A stretch of DNA of 64,000 bases from Brachynemurus nebulosus (Eukaryota > Arthropoda > Insecta > Neuroptera > Myrmeleontidae). The stretch lies in assembly GCA_035578155.1 (NCBI GenBank), contig JAPWDM010000009.1:3818001-3882000 (forward strand), read 5' to 3'. Below the pieces are notes generated by a model. That model worked only from the letters and a program-made list of their open reading frames with translations, was not told the origin of the DNA and searched no databases. The translations under genes and the position numbers were made by a program. Position 1 is the stretch's first letter. Every line of letters begins with the position of its first letter. Below, one piece after another: positions 23,256 through 35,308 of the stretch.

Positions 23256-23600
23256 TTTACATCTACCCTTAACGATATTGAAAAACAAGAATGGAACCAC
23301 TTTTATTGGCGCCACAAAAAATTTCCCTGGTAACAATCGAAATTCGCTGACTTTTGCAAAAAAGAAATAAAAGTGTTGTTTGGACTGCCACTGTTATAAA
23401 ATGGGATGTAAAATGTTAAAATTGCATTATCTACATACCACTCACATTTAAGCTTTTTTCCCGAAAATATGGATTCAGTCGTTGCCGAACATGGAGAAGC
23501 AAGGTTACCAAGGAAGATGGAAGCCTACTATGCTCGTAAATATAGCCTTGGAACCTTACGAGAGACACCCTGAATCCTAGTACAAGAGAAAAGCCAGCTG
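23256..23600 (+). pseudogene. Decayed frame of a repeat-borne protein family of unknown function
   Basis: Fragments in successive frames read FTSTLNDIEKQEWNHF (23256-23303), MGCKMLKLHYLHTTH (23401-23445), HLSFFPENMDSVVAEHGE (from 23445) and, after a frameshift, MEKQGYQGRWKPTML (from 23491), ending with YKRKASC after a stop near 23578. I recall this order of motifs (MGC.M..K.H.LHxHL.FFPEN...EHGE...ME..YQG.W) from uncharacterised multicopy proteins in arthropod genomes, but I cannot name the element. At least three frameshifts and several stops make this copy dead. Confidence 0.45.
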
Positions 23601-24594
23601 TACCAAAAAAAACGTAACCATTTCACTTAAAACATCAACAAAAGACTAAGTGAATATTTTAATTTGTAAAAAAATCGTGTTTTAATTAAAACTTGCCCCT
23701 TTATCTCAAAACTGAGATGTGATAGAAAAATTTTTTTAAGTTTTTTTTTTTTTTTATTATACCAGTAGCAAGGAATAAAAGTCACATAGTGCGACTTCAA
23801 ATAAAATCAAAAGTTGAAAATTTGTTGAGTAGTGTAATTATCAATCGTTGAATTCAATTCTAATACTGCAAACGACATTTTGTCCATTGAATATTGTATA
23901 CAGTATAATATATATAATATGTATTTTGTTTATGAAAAGTTATAGTTACATATTTAAAAGAAATGAAATGAGATAGACTGAGTTAAATGGTCAATTAACC
24001 GTTGATATAGAAAGTGAGATAACCACATTTATAAATGGTAAGGGCGGCTTTCTTTCCTATTATTGCCTTTTTGTTGCTTCAAAATAGCGTAAAGGTCTCT
24101 AAAAAAAATTTTTTTAATTTAGTAAAAAAAAATTTCAAAAAGAACTCATGTATCTAGTGAAATCTTAAAAAATTGTGACAGTTTGTTTTGAAGCTCCCTA
24201 GAACCCGAACTAATTACGAAGATACAACAATTAAGAAATTTTCGAGATTTTTTTACACCATCGAAAAAGGGAGAAAAGCCGGCCATAAAATAGGTTTTTG
24301 AATCATTATTCTATGTAAACTGGCTTTCGAGAAAAATTTAAAAAACCGATTCTTGATTCTTTTGCCAAAATTTAAATGTTTTCGAAATTTTTGTTGTACC
24401 ATTGTAAAAAACCGGAAAAAATCACATGTCTTTTCAAAACATTATTCTATGTAAATTAGTTTCCGAGGAAAATAAAAACTTAAAAGAATCGAGTTTAGTT
24501 TATTTACATTTTCTTTATACTGGTCTAGTATACAGGGGTGTGAGGCAAATAATTAAGTTTGGCTGATAAAAACTTATTAATTACTAGCTGTACC
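23601..24594. other. Gene-free; degraded repeat text
   Basis: 24080-24490 (GAAGCTCCCTAGAACCCGAA, ACACCATCGAAAAAGG, TTATTCTATGTAAACTGG) is related to 30890-31005 and reads like the non-coding part of a dispersed repeat. No gene recognised. Confidence 0.45.
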
Positions 24595-25127
24595 CGCAAC
24601 GTTGTTCGCGCGTCGCACTGTTATAAACTCAATGAGAAGTATATGAGAACTTGCATAGAACAATAATTTTTGCGTAATGCATACACATGTTCAAAATGGC
24701 TTTCTATTTTCCCGTGGGAATGAAACATTTTCCCGTAATAAAAAGTATCTTAAATGTTGATCCAACTAATAAGTTATCATCACACCAAATTTCATCAAAA
24801 TCCGTTCAATAGTTTTTGCGTAATGTGTGCGCATGCTCAGAATGGTTTTTCTATTTTCCCGTGGGAATGAGACATTTTTCCGGAGTAAAGAGTATCTTGA
24901 ATGTTGACCCAGGCAATAACTTATCACCATACCAAATTTCATCAAAATCCGTTCAACAGTGTTTGCGTAATGTGTGCGCATGCTCAGAATGGTTTTTCTA
25001 TATTACCATGGGAATGAGACATTTTCCCAGAGTAAAAAGTCTCTTAGACGTTGATCCAGATAATAAATTATCATCACACCAAATTTCATTAAAATCCGTC
25101 CAGTTTTTGCGTGATGCGTGAACAGAC
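24595..25127 (+). repeat. Three tandem ~146-bp units starting with CTAGCTGTACCCGC
   Basis: Begins CTAGCTGTACCCGCAACGTT, a wording common at the ends of insect retroposon or SINE relics. Then comes a unit anchored on TTTGCGTAATG at 24669, 24815 and 24962, with a fourth partial anchor at 25106, so the period is 144-147 bases. Each unit has TTTCCCGTGGGAATGA and CACACCAAATTTCATCAAAA with TCCGTTCA. The array continues after the inserted hAT element as ACAGACAGATAGACAAAAAT (25988 on). Confidence 0.85.
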
Positions 25128-25985
25128 TAGAGATGGGCGACGGGAAAATTCCCACTGGGAATTTTCCCGGGTAAATTCCCATTTGGGTATTTATTGGGTA
25201 TTTTCCCGGGAAAATTCCCAAAACCTGGGTATAAACGATTACTTAGTTGTACTTCTTTGCAAATGTGTTTTTAATTAGATCTCTATAATATATTTGTTAA
25301 TTGTGCGTGGAGGTTTACATAATATAATGTTGATGTAAAGTTTTTTAATTATTATTATCATAAAACCACTTCAGTACATACTGAATGTTTATTTATCCTT
25401 AAATTTAAAAATACATGCATACATATTATGTCGGATCAACTTAAGATGACTTTTCAACGAAGTTAGCAATTAATTTAAATTTATAACTCAATGTGTTCAA
25501 ATTTCAGAGAAATATCTACGTTTTAAAAAAATAAAATAAAAATGCCACGAAGTTCAATATTGACAAGTGAGAATCGAGCTAAAATTTCGACGTTTTGGAA
25601 ATTGTAGTACTTAAAACATAATCTAAAGGGGCGAAAACTATGGAAAAAACTGTCGTAGTAGGCCCAGGAAATTGACACCGAAAAATGAAACGCGTATTGT
25701 ACAACTAGCCACGAAAATAAATTGTCTATAGAAAAACTGTCGAACAAAAATTGTATAATAACGTGATATATTAATTAGTATTTATGTAGTATGAAGATTA
25801 ATTATTTACGTTTAGCAAATATTCTTTATGATACAACGGTTTTATATAGTTTAATTCAAAAATGTTACGATAAATAGAAAATTAAAATAAATACCCACTT
25901 TTCGGGAATTTTCCCGGGAATTTACCCCGTTTTTACCCACTTTGGGAATTTTCCCGGGAAAATTCCGGGTAGAATCCCATCTCTA
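25128..25985. mobile_element. hAT-type nonautonomous transposon with perfect 8-bp target duplication
   Basis: Ends TAGAGATGGG and CCCATCTCTA, flanked on both sides by GAACAGAC (25120-25127 and 25986-25993). Next to each end are repeated self-complementary GGGAATTTTCCCGGG blocks and TACCCA motifs. The 8-bp duplication and TAGAGATGGG ends are hallmark hAT features. The interior (25200-25880) is AT-rich and non-coding. Confidence 0.92.
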
Positions 25986-25993
25986 GAACAGAC

Positions 25994-26929
25994 AGATAGA
26001 CAAAAATTTTAAAAATCGCTGTTTTGATATCTGCATCGATAACTATTTACAGTAGTAGTACAATTTTCAAAAAATATTCCATGTACAGAAATGGTCTCGT
26101 TACAGTTTTATTGTATTAAATGTCTAAATAACCACTAAGAAAAAATTCATTAAGCTCCGACTATCTAACAATTTTTTTTTTATTTTTCTTTATTGCATTA
26201 AAAATTTTTTCTCAACAAAAACTATTAATAATGTACTTATTTAGATACCTAATTTTTACGTAAAGTATCTTGAAAAATTTTATTTTTTGAACTTTTATGT
26301 GGTAAAAAGTTGTTCCTTAAAAATAATTCCTGCGAAATTCGCTATATTACACAAGATGCTGTGACACGAGTATCTGTTTATATCAGTATACTAAGATTGT
26401 CAGTTTTCATATATTTAAATTCGTTTTAGTTAGAAACAATATCAAAATTTCCACAAAATATAAATAATTATTTACTACTAATTTATTGAATTCTGAAAAT
26501 CTTATGGCGCCATTTAATAAAATTAACAAAAAAAATTTTTTTTTAAATAAAAATACAGTGAAATCTCCCGTTTGTGACACTTCTCCTCTAACCGAATACC
26601 TCTATTCAGAGGCGTGATTTAGCGGGGGCAAGGGCAACTGCCCCTCCAATATTCATCCGAATAAAAAATTGAAAATTTGAACAAGATTTATTAAAATGAC
26701 ATGGCAGAAGAAAAGGGGTGAGGATATATATTGCTTTTTTCAAGTTCTCTCTACGTTAATTTTTTGTTGAAATGTTCCACTTTAAATGAAAAAAGATCGT
26801 TTTGTCACTGTAAATCTAAGAATGGTTTTGGAAACTTGAATAAATTCTCTACAAGGATCTATCATAAATTTAAAAAAAAAAAAATTATATCGTAAGTTAA
26901 TAAGCTAAAAATAAGTTAAAAACTTTTTT
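25994..26929. other. Gene-free; solo hAT-like end and palindrome-arm fragment
   Basis: Near 26609-26645 CAGAGGCGTGATTTAGCGGG followed by GGCAAGGGCAACTGCCCC looks like one end of a hAT element without a partner. 26770-26870 (AATGAAAAAAGATCGTTTT, GAATAAATTCTCTACAAGGA) is a scrap of the palindrome-arm family. No gene. Confidence 0.45.
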
Positions 26930-27088
26930 TGGTATAATTTTAAACTAAAAAATAAATTAATTAATAAATACTATAATAATAATTTTTTAAAATAAAATTT
27001 TAGGTGAATATTTCTAACACCTTAAGAAACATAATTATGAAGAAAAAAAATCGATTTATTTTTTTTAAGCGAATCTCCCCTTTATAAC
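26930..27088 (-). mobile_element. Truncated inverted copy of the 14.4-kb TTAA element
   Basis: AATATTTCTAACACCTTAAG, AAACATAATTATGAA and GCGAATCTCCCC reproduce in reverse the left end of the element at 14367. The terminal tetramer here is TTATAA-like and not TTAA, and no right-hand partner is present. Confidence 0.6.
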
Positions 27089-27934
27089 TGTAACAAGAAT
27101 TTCAAAAACCAATTCGGATGAGTTCAGAATTAGATTTTAATACTTAATGGAGCACAGAATTTTAAATTCTGCGTGTAAACGAGAAATACAAATTTTCCTA
27201 GCTGGAACAATAAAATTAACTACGCGCATGCTCATTAAAACGAGAATTAATTCGAATGTCTGTTGGAACGTACCTTATAATACCAATGGTGGCAGAGCTG
27301 TGTAGAACTGTTTTTCATCATGTACCGAAGTCACAGCAACTCAATTTTCATTGTTATTTATATATAGGTTTTCCCCATAATTTTTTCCACTAATTCTAAT
27401 ATTCTAATAATTTTAGAAATTAGATTTTTTTAAATTAATTAGAAACGAAATTAGTCGTATTACTTTCAAAAAAACAAAAACTTATTAACTTTCAAATGTT
27501 TCTGATTATTACTTTTTTTTATATAAACTTAAACAACGGCAAATCAACCAAACCATAGTAACACTATTAAACAAATTACAAATTGAAAAATGTTATTTAA
27601 TTCTTATTAAATTAAATAAATAATAAATAAATCAATTGTTTATTGATTCATCAGAAACAATATACGAATAATTTATACAAAACAAATCGATTAATTCAGC
27701 TTTTTTTTTTTAATTTTTCCAAATTCAAGCATCAAAATACTGACTCCAGTCCCTACTTTTTTGTAATTATACCAAAAACATTCTATCAAATATTCAAATG
27801 ACCAATTTGTTTTGACCAATAACGAAATTTTAATCGTCTTGGCCGGTAATTCACGCATGATAGAAACAGATATATTTGAAAATACATGATATAAGTACGA
27901 GACAACAAATACATCTAACAAATATCGGCATCTA
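27089..27934. other. AT-rich gene-free stretch
   Basis: No gene or defined repeat recognised. The 107-codon minus-strand frame at 27691-28014 overlaps the MITE to its right and has no recognisable domain. Confidence 0.45.
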
Positions 27935-28104
27935 ATAACACGTTGACGGTCATGAACACTATACAGCGTCAAGCTAAACTTGACTAACTGCAACACAAGG
28001 TTGTACTGCGTCAACTATTCCGCATATAAAGTGTATTTACTGTCAAAATAGTGTATCAGTTGGACATTTCTCCTCATAAGAGATTACAACCATCAATGTG
28101 TTAA
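27935..28104. mobile_element. TTAACAC-family MITE, copy 2
   Basis: Ends AACACGTTGACGGTCATGA and ACCATCAATGTGTTAA. The left target tetramer has drifted to ATAA. It shares GCATATAAAGTGTATTTACT and GTGTATCAGT phrases with the copy at 8428. Confidence 0.65.
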
Positions 28105-28904
28105 AATAAATCTCATGGGAAAAAAATACATAAATAACATATTTATTTTTCATTCCCTTCTCTTTTATAATCGCCACATACTTAAATTCGTTTTCTGCGC
28201 AATGCCGCAAAAACGTATAAAATCGCGCCAATTCAGAAATGCCAGATGAGCTAATAGAAATTATCACTTCAAAAATTTTTAACTTTTAGAACAAGAAATT
28301 CGGGCTCTTTTAGGTCCCGGCATCCCATTTGTCGAAATCCATTAAGTGATCTTAGCCTATGCGCTCTTCACAAAATTTTCCCTTATTTTATTTTAAGCTC
28401 GTATTTTCATGAACTTTATCACCTCTTTTCATTCCCTTAGGAGTTGAATTTCTGAAAATCCTTTCTTAGTGAGTGCTTACGTTACAAAAGAAACCTATTC
28501 AACAAATTTTTCAAAATTCTAGCCGAAGTGGTAGGCGCGCTAATGAATCAGTCTGTGCATTCAGCTATGATAGCTTAACCAAAACTCCAATTCTTCTTAA
28601 CAAACATAAATAAAAAAAATAAAATAATAATTAAATTCTTAACCGGTCAATAATAATTTTAATCACCACAATAATCTAACCAATTTAGTAACATATAAAT
28701 TTATAAATATGAAAAATTCATAAATATCTGTACATAAATATTAGTACAAGAAGTTAATTATTTATTAATATTTAACAAGATAATTATTAAAATATTTTGA
28801 TTTAATATTATTAATTTTAAATTTCTCAGTATACGCTGAAGTTATCTAAATAAATCCGAAAGGACAATAAAAATCAAAATTTTTCTTATACAGCTAAACC
28901 TTTC
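28105..28904. other. AT-rich gene-free stretch with an A-box-like fragment
   Basis: No gene. TAGCCGAAGTGGTAGGCGCG at 28524-28543 resembles the 5' part of a tRNA-derived sequence, but no B box follows, so it is not called as a tRNA or SINE. Confidence 0.4.
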
Positions 28905-29540
28905 TTTTATGCGGGTCTTCTTTGTGCGTTGTTTTATGCGGTTTTTAAAAAAATCGTCATTAAAATACGTAATGTGAATCAAAATCCAGAGAAAGTAAGA
29001 AATTTAATCGTTAACTATAATAACTTTTTTTAATAAGAATACTTTTTAATGGTTTTTAAGCATTTAATCAGTACATTGCATAAGAACATAAGTTATTGCA
29101 TCATTTAGTTTTTTCACAGATATGTCTTTTTCAGAATTTTCATAATATTATAAAAATTCGTTAAGTGCGTGTTTTTGACACGCACTAAGTAATGTCACCT
29201 CAGTGAAAGTGTTAATTTATGATTTTTTGTTAACTCTACAGCCCTCTTGCGTTTATTCAATATGGATGTACAACTCTATAATTATTCAATATGGATGTAC
29301 AACTCTATAATAATGTTTCCCCCACTATGATTACACAACGATATTAATATGTCATCCTTCGATGACATAAAAATGAAATAAAATGCTTTTATGTGTAAAT
29401 TAATACTTTATCCTTAACGTCTAAGCAAATCATAAGGTTTTGAGTGTTCTAAGTTATGTATTTTCGATGAAACATTTTTTATGCGGCCCCGATCCACCGC
29501 ATAAAAAAAGCTTTTTTTTCTTACAATCTGAACCGAACTA
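28905..29540 (+). repeat. ATGCGG-hairpin repeat, fullest copy, with a ~210-bp insertion
   Basis: Opens with CTTTTATGCGGGTCTTC and TTTTATGCGGTTTTT and closes with TTTTTTATGCGGCCCCGATC-CACCGCATAAAAAAAG. Compared with the inverted copy at 12795-13215 it carries extra sequence at about 29161-29370. That insert begins with a hairpin GTGCGTGTTTTTGACACGCAC and holds a tandem pair of ATTCAATATGGATGTACAAC units (29258 and 29287). Confidence 0.7.
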
Positions 29541-29655
29541 ATCTTTTCCAGAATGGAATTCAGCTACTACAGCCACTATTATGACGCGACTTGAGCCCGG
29601 GCCTATATGGCAGAAATTTGTTTTAAGATCCCTAGAAACCGAATATATACATAAA

Positions 29656-29819
<164 letters not shown>

Positions 29820-29829
29820 CAAACAATTA

Positions 29830-30570
29830 AGGGAGCAAAAAAAAAAAATTGTTTATTTTTTAGTGATTTTTGAAGGGCTGTATTTACGTGGAAAATAGTC
29901 GTATCGAGATATTAAAAAAAGCATTTTGAAGCTCCAAGATTCTAGTTTTCAGATCTTTCGTCCAAAAATTTTCAGGAGTGATAGTTATCCAGCAATTATA
30001 AGGAATAATACAAAAAAAGTTTTTGCAAATTTTTTGATCTTTTTTCTTTTGGTCTACGGGCTTGAAAAATTTTTTTGCAGTAAAACCATGGTATTGACAT
30101 GATAGCCTGTTTATTCAGCTTCAAATTTCTTTTTAAAATTTTTCTCTACGTTGATTTGTTCCGGAGGTATCCAAGTTTGAATGCAAAAAGATCATTTTTG
30201 CTTTAACCATCGATATCTCAGTAACAAGTGATCGGACAGAAAATTAAAGGGGAGTTTCGGAATATGGAATAAATTTCCTACAAGGCTATGCCGCGTACTT
30301 TAGGAAAAAAAAATTTATTTCATTCTTAATTTTAATCTAAAAAATGTGAAAAAAACGGACTTTTTTCCTTGTTGCGAAAAATCGTCCGCATCCCTGCGAA
30401 TATTGATGGGGAGTCTAATGTTTGTACGAATTTTTATACCTCAATGTACCCCCAATAGCCCTGCAAGTCGACAGATCGATCTATCGAATGGTTTTCCTAA
30501 ACCGTTTGTTCAAAATTTCAGAATTAAAAAATTAAGGAGCAAAATTGAATGAACAAAATTGAATGAAAAA
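29830..30570 (+). repeat. Single-arm relative of the 21.4-kb palindrome
   Basis: 29870-30110 matches the inverse of 22490-22770, and 30150-30570 matches the palindrome arm (ACCATCGATATCTCAGTAAC, ATCGGACAGAAAATT, CTACAAGG). The order, flank then arm, is the same as on the right side of the palindrome read in reverse. This shows what one unit looks like when it is not duplicated. Confidence 0.6.
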
Positions 30571-30651
30571 TTCAATTTTTTTTTTCAAATTTTTCCACAG
30601 TTAAGCATCTTTTATCCATTAAATTTGAAAATTAAGAAAAAAAATTTTTTC

Positions 30652-30655
<4 letters not shown>

Positions 30656-30707
<52 letters not shown>
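30656..30707. repeat. (AT)n microsatellite
   Basis: About 50 bases of AT dinucleotide, followed by degraded repeat text to 31055 (CGCTATAACTCTCGAACGCA; TTTTTTTACACCATTT, related to 24240-24310). Confidence 0.95.
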
Positions 30708-30710
<3 letters not shown>

Positions 30711-31063
30711 CTACGTATATATGTATCCGCGCTATAACTCTCGAACGCAATATCCAATATTTGCGAAATTTGGTGAAAACTTTGGAAATCCCAAACCCAA
30801 TTGGATGAGTTCTTCAGTCGGACACATCGAACGCCAGAAACATGGTTTTTGTTCTTGCAAAAAATTAGTTTTTTCCCAAAATTTCCACTTATTCAAAAAT
30901 TTTTGCGAAATTTTTTTACACCATTTAAAAGAGGTGAAAAAATTACATACAAAAGATCCTTAAACTATTATTTTATGTCAACTAGTTTCCGAGAAAAACT
31001 AACTTTTATAAACGGAAATTCGTTATGTTATGCAAAACTGCGACAGGGGTATTATAGCTACCT

Positions 31064-31479
31064 TAGTGGTGGAGAACTATCGATAGCACTATCGATAACT
31101 ATCGATAGTTTTGACTATCGAAAACTATCGATATTTTTTTTTTACTATCGATAGTTTTCGATACTTTTTTTCAGTCATTTCATTTACTTATAAATACTAA
31201 AGATAATAAAAATTTCGTAGAAATTATAGTCAGAGATATAAAAACAACCATTTCAAGAGAATTTCCGGGCAAAAAGGAATAATTCCGCCCCGGCGTAAAA
31301 CCGGCGACCTTTTTTTTTTCTCGCCGGCTATCTAAATGCAAAAACTATCGATAAACTATCGATAACTATCGATAGTTTCACGACTATCGTAACTATCGAT
31401 AGTCGGGGCTATCGATAGTCAGAACTATCGATAGTCAGAACTATCGATAGTCGGGACTATCGATAGTTCTCCATCACTA
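31064..31479. mobile_element. hAT-type MITE built of CTATCGATAG repeats, perfect 8-bp target duplication
   Basis: Ends TAGTGGTGGAGAACTATCG and CGATAGTTCTCCATCACTA, flanked by AGCTACCT on both sides (31056-31063 and 31480-31487). Both subterminal regions are dense arrays of the self-complementary ACTATCGATAGT. The 8-bp duplication identifies it as hAT-type. Confidence 0.93.
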
Positions 31480-31487
31480 AGCTACCT

Positions 31488-32507
31488 ATTTATGAAGTTT
31501 TTGAATATATAACTATTTATTTTGAGAGATTTTTTTTATGCGGTCGCTCTCCACCCCACAAAAAAGGTTTACCTATAGTTTTTAATTGCAGTGACTCGCG
31601 TGACCTATTTGATTCACCTATCGGACACAATTCTTTGTCAAGTTTCAAAAATCTTTAAAAAAAATGTTGAAATTACCTAAACCTCACAATTAAAACTGAA
31701 TGTGTTTAAATGTTTAAAAAAAAAAATCGATTTATTTAAACAATTTTATTTAGAAAGCAAAAACAACACATTCTCATGTAGCATATAAATTAATTGTTAT
31801 TAATTTTTTAACGATAAATTAATAAAAATATAATTTTAAAAAAAAATAGCTATTGTTCCATTTCAATAAGAACGTTTATAAATATGAAAATACAAACATA
31901 TTAAGAAATTACACCATTTCAATTTATCAGGTGTCATAAATTTTAATTTTATACATACAATAAAAATATTCAAATTAAAACAGAATTTTTAATGGACGCA
32001 CATTTTAAAGAGATGAATAGAATTTGATTTAATTTAATCACTTATTTAAAAACCTCGTTTCTCTCTCACTCTTTTAAAAACTATTCTCAAACTCAAAAAC
32101 TGAATTTTTTTTTTTAATGTAAATACAATAGAATTATGCATTTTTATTGTACGTTAAAATTATTCAATTTTGCGTAGTTAAATAATTTTTTTATTGAATA
32201 CGTTATTTGTTGAAAAATTATGCTAATTGTATGCGTATATTGAGAGAAGAAGACAATAAACACACACGCTTGCATTTATTTCCGTGTCTATTTATTTAAT
32301 AAATACTGAAATGTCAGTACGATTGATAATAAACAATTATTTAAATGTTAAGAATTTACAAAACACTAAAAATCCATAATTTCATTCAATATATTTTATC
32401 AACTTCTACCGGCCGATCCCATTCTTTTTAATTGAAATTATAGAGAAAGCTTTTGTTATATTTAAAAAATTTAAAATTTTACAATAAAAATGGATGTTTA
32501 ATTAGTA
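31488..32507. other. AT-rich gene-free stretch
   Basis: A short piece of the ATGCGG-hairpin repeat is at 31536-31568 (TTTTTTATGCGGTCGCTCTC). Nothing else recognised. Confidence 0.45.
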
Positions 32508-32910
32508 TTAAGGAGGGAGTAAGATTAGTTCGTACAAAAAAAGGCATATTTTCATGATTTTCTTTTAGAGATATGAATAATGTTGGCTTATTTATTTTAT
32601 ATACACGTTATAGTATAACATTTGAAGTATCTGAAAAAATTATCAATTACAAATATCGATAAATAAGTCCGTGACAGCAAATTTCCGGAGGCGCCTCGAA
32701 AAAAAGTTGTTTTGCGGTGAACATCATAACTTGGTACCGGATCATCCGAGACAAAAAAATCGAAATTCGTTTAAAAGGCGATATGTTTCCCTAGGGAGTC
32801 AGGAAGAGTTTTTTGTATTTTTTCGATTTTTTTATTTTTGGCAGCATTTTGAAGTGAAAAACGCAATTTTTGCTAAAAATTTCGGTTAATTTGTTATTAT
32901 AAACTGGAAA

Positions 32911-32942
<32 letters not shown>

Positions 32943-33416
32943 TCGACCTGATTACCTGTTAATTTATGTGTAGAAACAGTGTACAAAATTTCAACAAAAT
33001 TGGTGAAGTAGATTTTGAGTTATGATGTTCACGAACTTCAAAAATGTTGTTTGCGAGAAAATGGATTTAAAGTTTTTTATACTCAGAAACAAAAAACTAA
33101 GTTACGCGGGTAATTATAGTAAGTAACTATACTTACGCGGGTAATTATAGTAAGTATTTGTTTTGTATAAGATTTGTAAGTATAAAATTAAAGTAAATTT
33201 TATTTATACCTACCAGGTAGACGCGTCGCGCAGCTACCAGGCAGGTATAAAAATCGAGCATGAGGGCCGGTCGCTTGAAACGCTGTATCTTCATTAGTTT
33301 TGCTCGGATTTACTTGAAATTTTGACACAACACGCTCGACATGTTGTACATTCAGAAAAAAATTTAAAAAAAAAAAAATACAAAAAAAAAGTTTAAAAAC
33401 CTTACCCCGCCCTTAA
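32508..33416. mobile_element. TTAA-flanked transposon (GGAGGGAGTAAG ends)
   Basis: TTAA borders; the left end GGAGGGAGTAAG is mirrored by CTTACCCCGCCC on the right with two mismatches. The interior includes a 24-base tandem pair TTACGCGGGTAATTATAGTA at 33104 and 33133. No credible coding frame. The right border touches the next repeat directly. Confidence 0.7.
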
Positions 33417-33895
33417 AGGATTTTAACGAAACTTCTCTATATATTTATTTAATTCAATACCAATAACACGAACCCTTACCGAAAAAAAAAATTACTACCC
33501 CAACTTTGAGAAAAACGATTTGAAAGTTTTGTAATTTTAACACGGGCTCTTATGGGAGAACTCTTTTTCTTTGAATAAAATGAAAACGTGTCGAAGGAAT
33601 TTGATAAAAATTTAATATTTTATAAAATACAAAGTTACAAACCATATTTAATAAGAAATAAAAATTATTCACTACGCCGTTTTTTAAATATAATTTATAA
33701 ACAACATTCTACAACGTTTTTACAACGCTTTTTCAACAATGCTTTTATATTGCTACAACATAAGCGCGCGGAAATTCAAAAAAAAGAACAAATGTTATAC
33801 AAATATAATAACTGAAGAATATTAATACAATTATTTAATTTTTGATGAAAGAAAATTTTTCGCTGAGATATACCTACTTTTGTACCTCACATCTG
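33415..33895 (+). repeat. ~490-bp interspersed repeat, copy 2 (5' truncated)
   Basis: Matches 3375-3830 through AGGATTTTAACGAAACTTCTC, ACACGAACCCTTACCG, AATTTTAACACGGGCTCTTA and GCGCGCGGAAATTC. The first ~20 bases of the family are missing at the junction with the TTAA element. Confidence 0.75.
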
Positions 33896-34883
33896 ACACA
33901 ATAATTTTTGATACATTTTTAGGTTTTAAAATTTCGTAGTTCTAACTAGCATTAGGTGGTCTAAGCAGTCTCTCCATATATTTTCTGTGAAGATTTTTAT
34001 TTACATTCTTTAAATTTTTGAATATTTTTTCGGGGTGATTTTTTCACGCAATCCTATCCACCGCATAAAAAGAGGTTATACTGTACTGATAAAATATTTC
34101 ATTTTTTTTTAAATCTGCAAAACAATTAAAGCCACTACTAAAAGTTGGCAAAAATATTTTTGCCTTGAACTAAGTCCGAAAACAATTTCAAATAATATTT
34201 TATTTCAAACTTTTTTTTTTAATACTTGATAATATTTTTTCATAACAAAAAGAAATCTATTAGAAAATTATATGTATAAATATCGTCATTCAGAACCCTC
34301 GAAAAACACGAAAAATACACCATCACCTATACCCCCCATCACCGCCTCAAACATAACCCAACCAATTGACCAATACCAGTGACGTAGACACACCAAACAC
34401 CAATCACATCATTGAATCGATTTTCCAACTCGTCCACGGATAGGCCCGCATATAATTTTCTCTATTCACATCGCCGACCAATCATCGTGATCGTATAATT
34501 AGGAATATAAAAATATAAAGTGTTTCGTTTGGTTCTGAGCTAATAAATATTTAATAAAAGATTCTACGGATACATAGCCGGGCAAAAGAAAAATGAAAAT
34601 AGCCATCAAAATGTGGATGAAACAGGCGCACGGAAGGGGGGAAAATATTATGTAAATATCAAAATGAAAGGAAAGAATGGAATCTTAAAATTTGTCACTG
34701 TGTAAATAAACTAATTCTGTGATACATTTTACCAAATACTTTTGATGCAATGACCTTTCAAAAAAAATCAATATTGGATACTATAATTGGAACGTATCAT
34801 AAACAGAAAAAAAATTTGTCAAGTGCAAGTCGTACTTGTACAAATAATGTTCCGTATAGGGACGGATTTAGCGAGAGCTGTGC
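33896..34883. other. Gene-free; remnants only
   Basis: A scrap of the ATGCGG-hairpin repeat (ATCCACCGCATAAAAAGAGG) is at 34057. 34280-34480 is less AT-rich (CACCATCACCTATACCCCCC) but holds no gene I recognise. Confidence 0.45.
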
Positions 34884-34891
34884 AGAGAAAT

Positions 34892-35308
34892 CAGAGGCGT
34901 AGCGAGCATAACTGGCGCCCGGTGCATGACACTTTATTTGCGCCCCCTGCTAATATTTTAAAAATTTTAGGTGATAGTACGGTGTATTTAAAATTTCGGA
35001 AAAAATTCTTTCTCGTAAATTTGTATTTTAAATTTTTCCCTAAAAGTTGCCTTACCGACCATTTTTTTGCTCACCAGTGCTTTGTTTGTGTGTCTATATA
35101 TTTGAAGTCATAACCTGGAAGTAATTTCGTAAATTCCCTACACTTTTATGTAACAAAATTCTAATGGCAAATACAAAAAAAAAAAATTTAAAGTAATAGC
35201 GCCTCTTCTATTAGCTTCTGACGTTCTTCCTATTAGCTTTTGGCGCCCCTCTCAAAGTGGCGCTCGGGTCATGATAGTACCCCTTGCACCCTCTTCGCTA
35301 CGCCACTG
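34892..35308. mobile_element. hAT-type MITE (CAGAGGCGTAGCGAG) with perfect 8-bp target duplication, nested
   Basis: Ends CAGAGGCGTAGCGAG and CTTCGCTACGCCACTG, flanked by AGAGAAAT at 34884-34891 and 35309-35316. It splits an older repeat. The sequence right of it (GGCAGGCCCCGGGAATAAAC and GCGAGC-poly-A-GCTC to 35395) is the inverse of 16128-16190, and the text left of it (GCGAGAGCTGTGCAGAGA) resembles 16110-16125. Confidence 0.92.

Noticed and set aside
28524..28590. tRNA-like A box (TAGCCGAAGTGGTAGGCGCG)
   Set aside because: No B box or cloverleaf follows within normal distance, so neither a tRNA gene nor a SINE can be supported.
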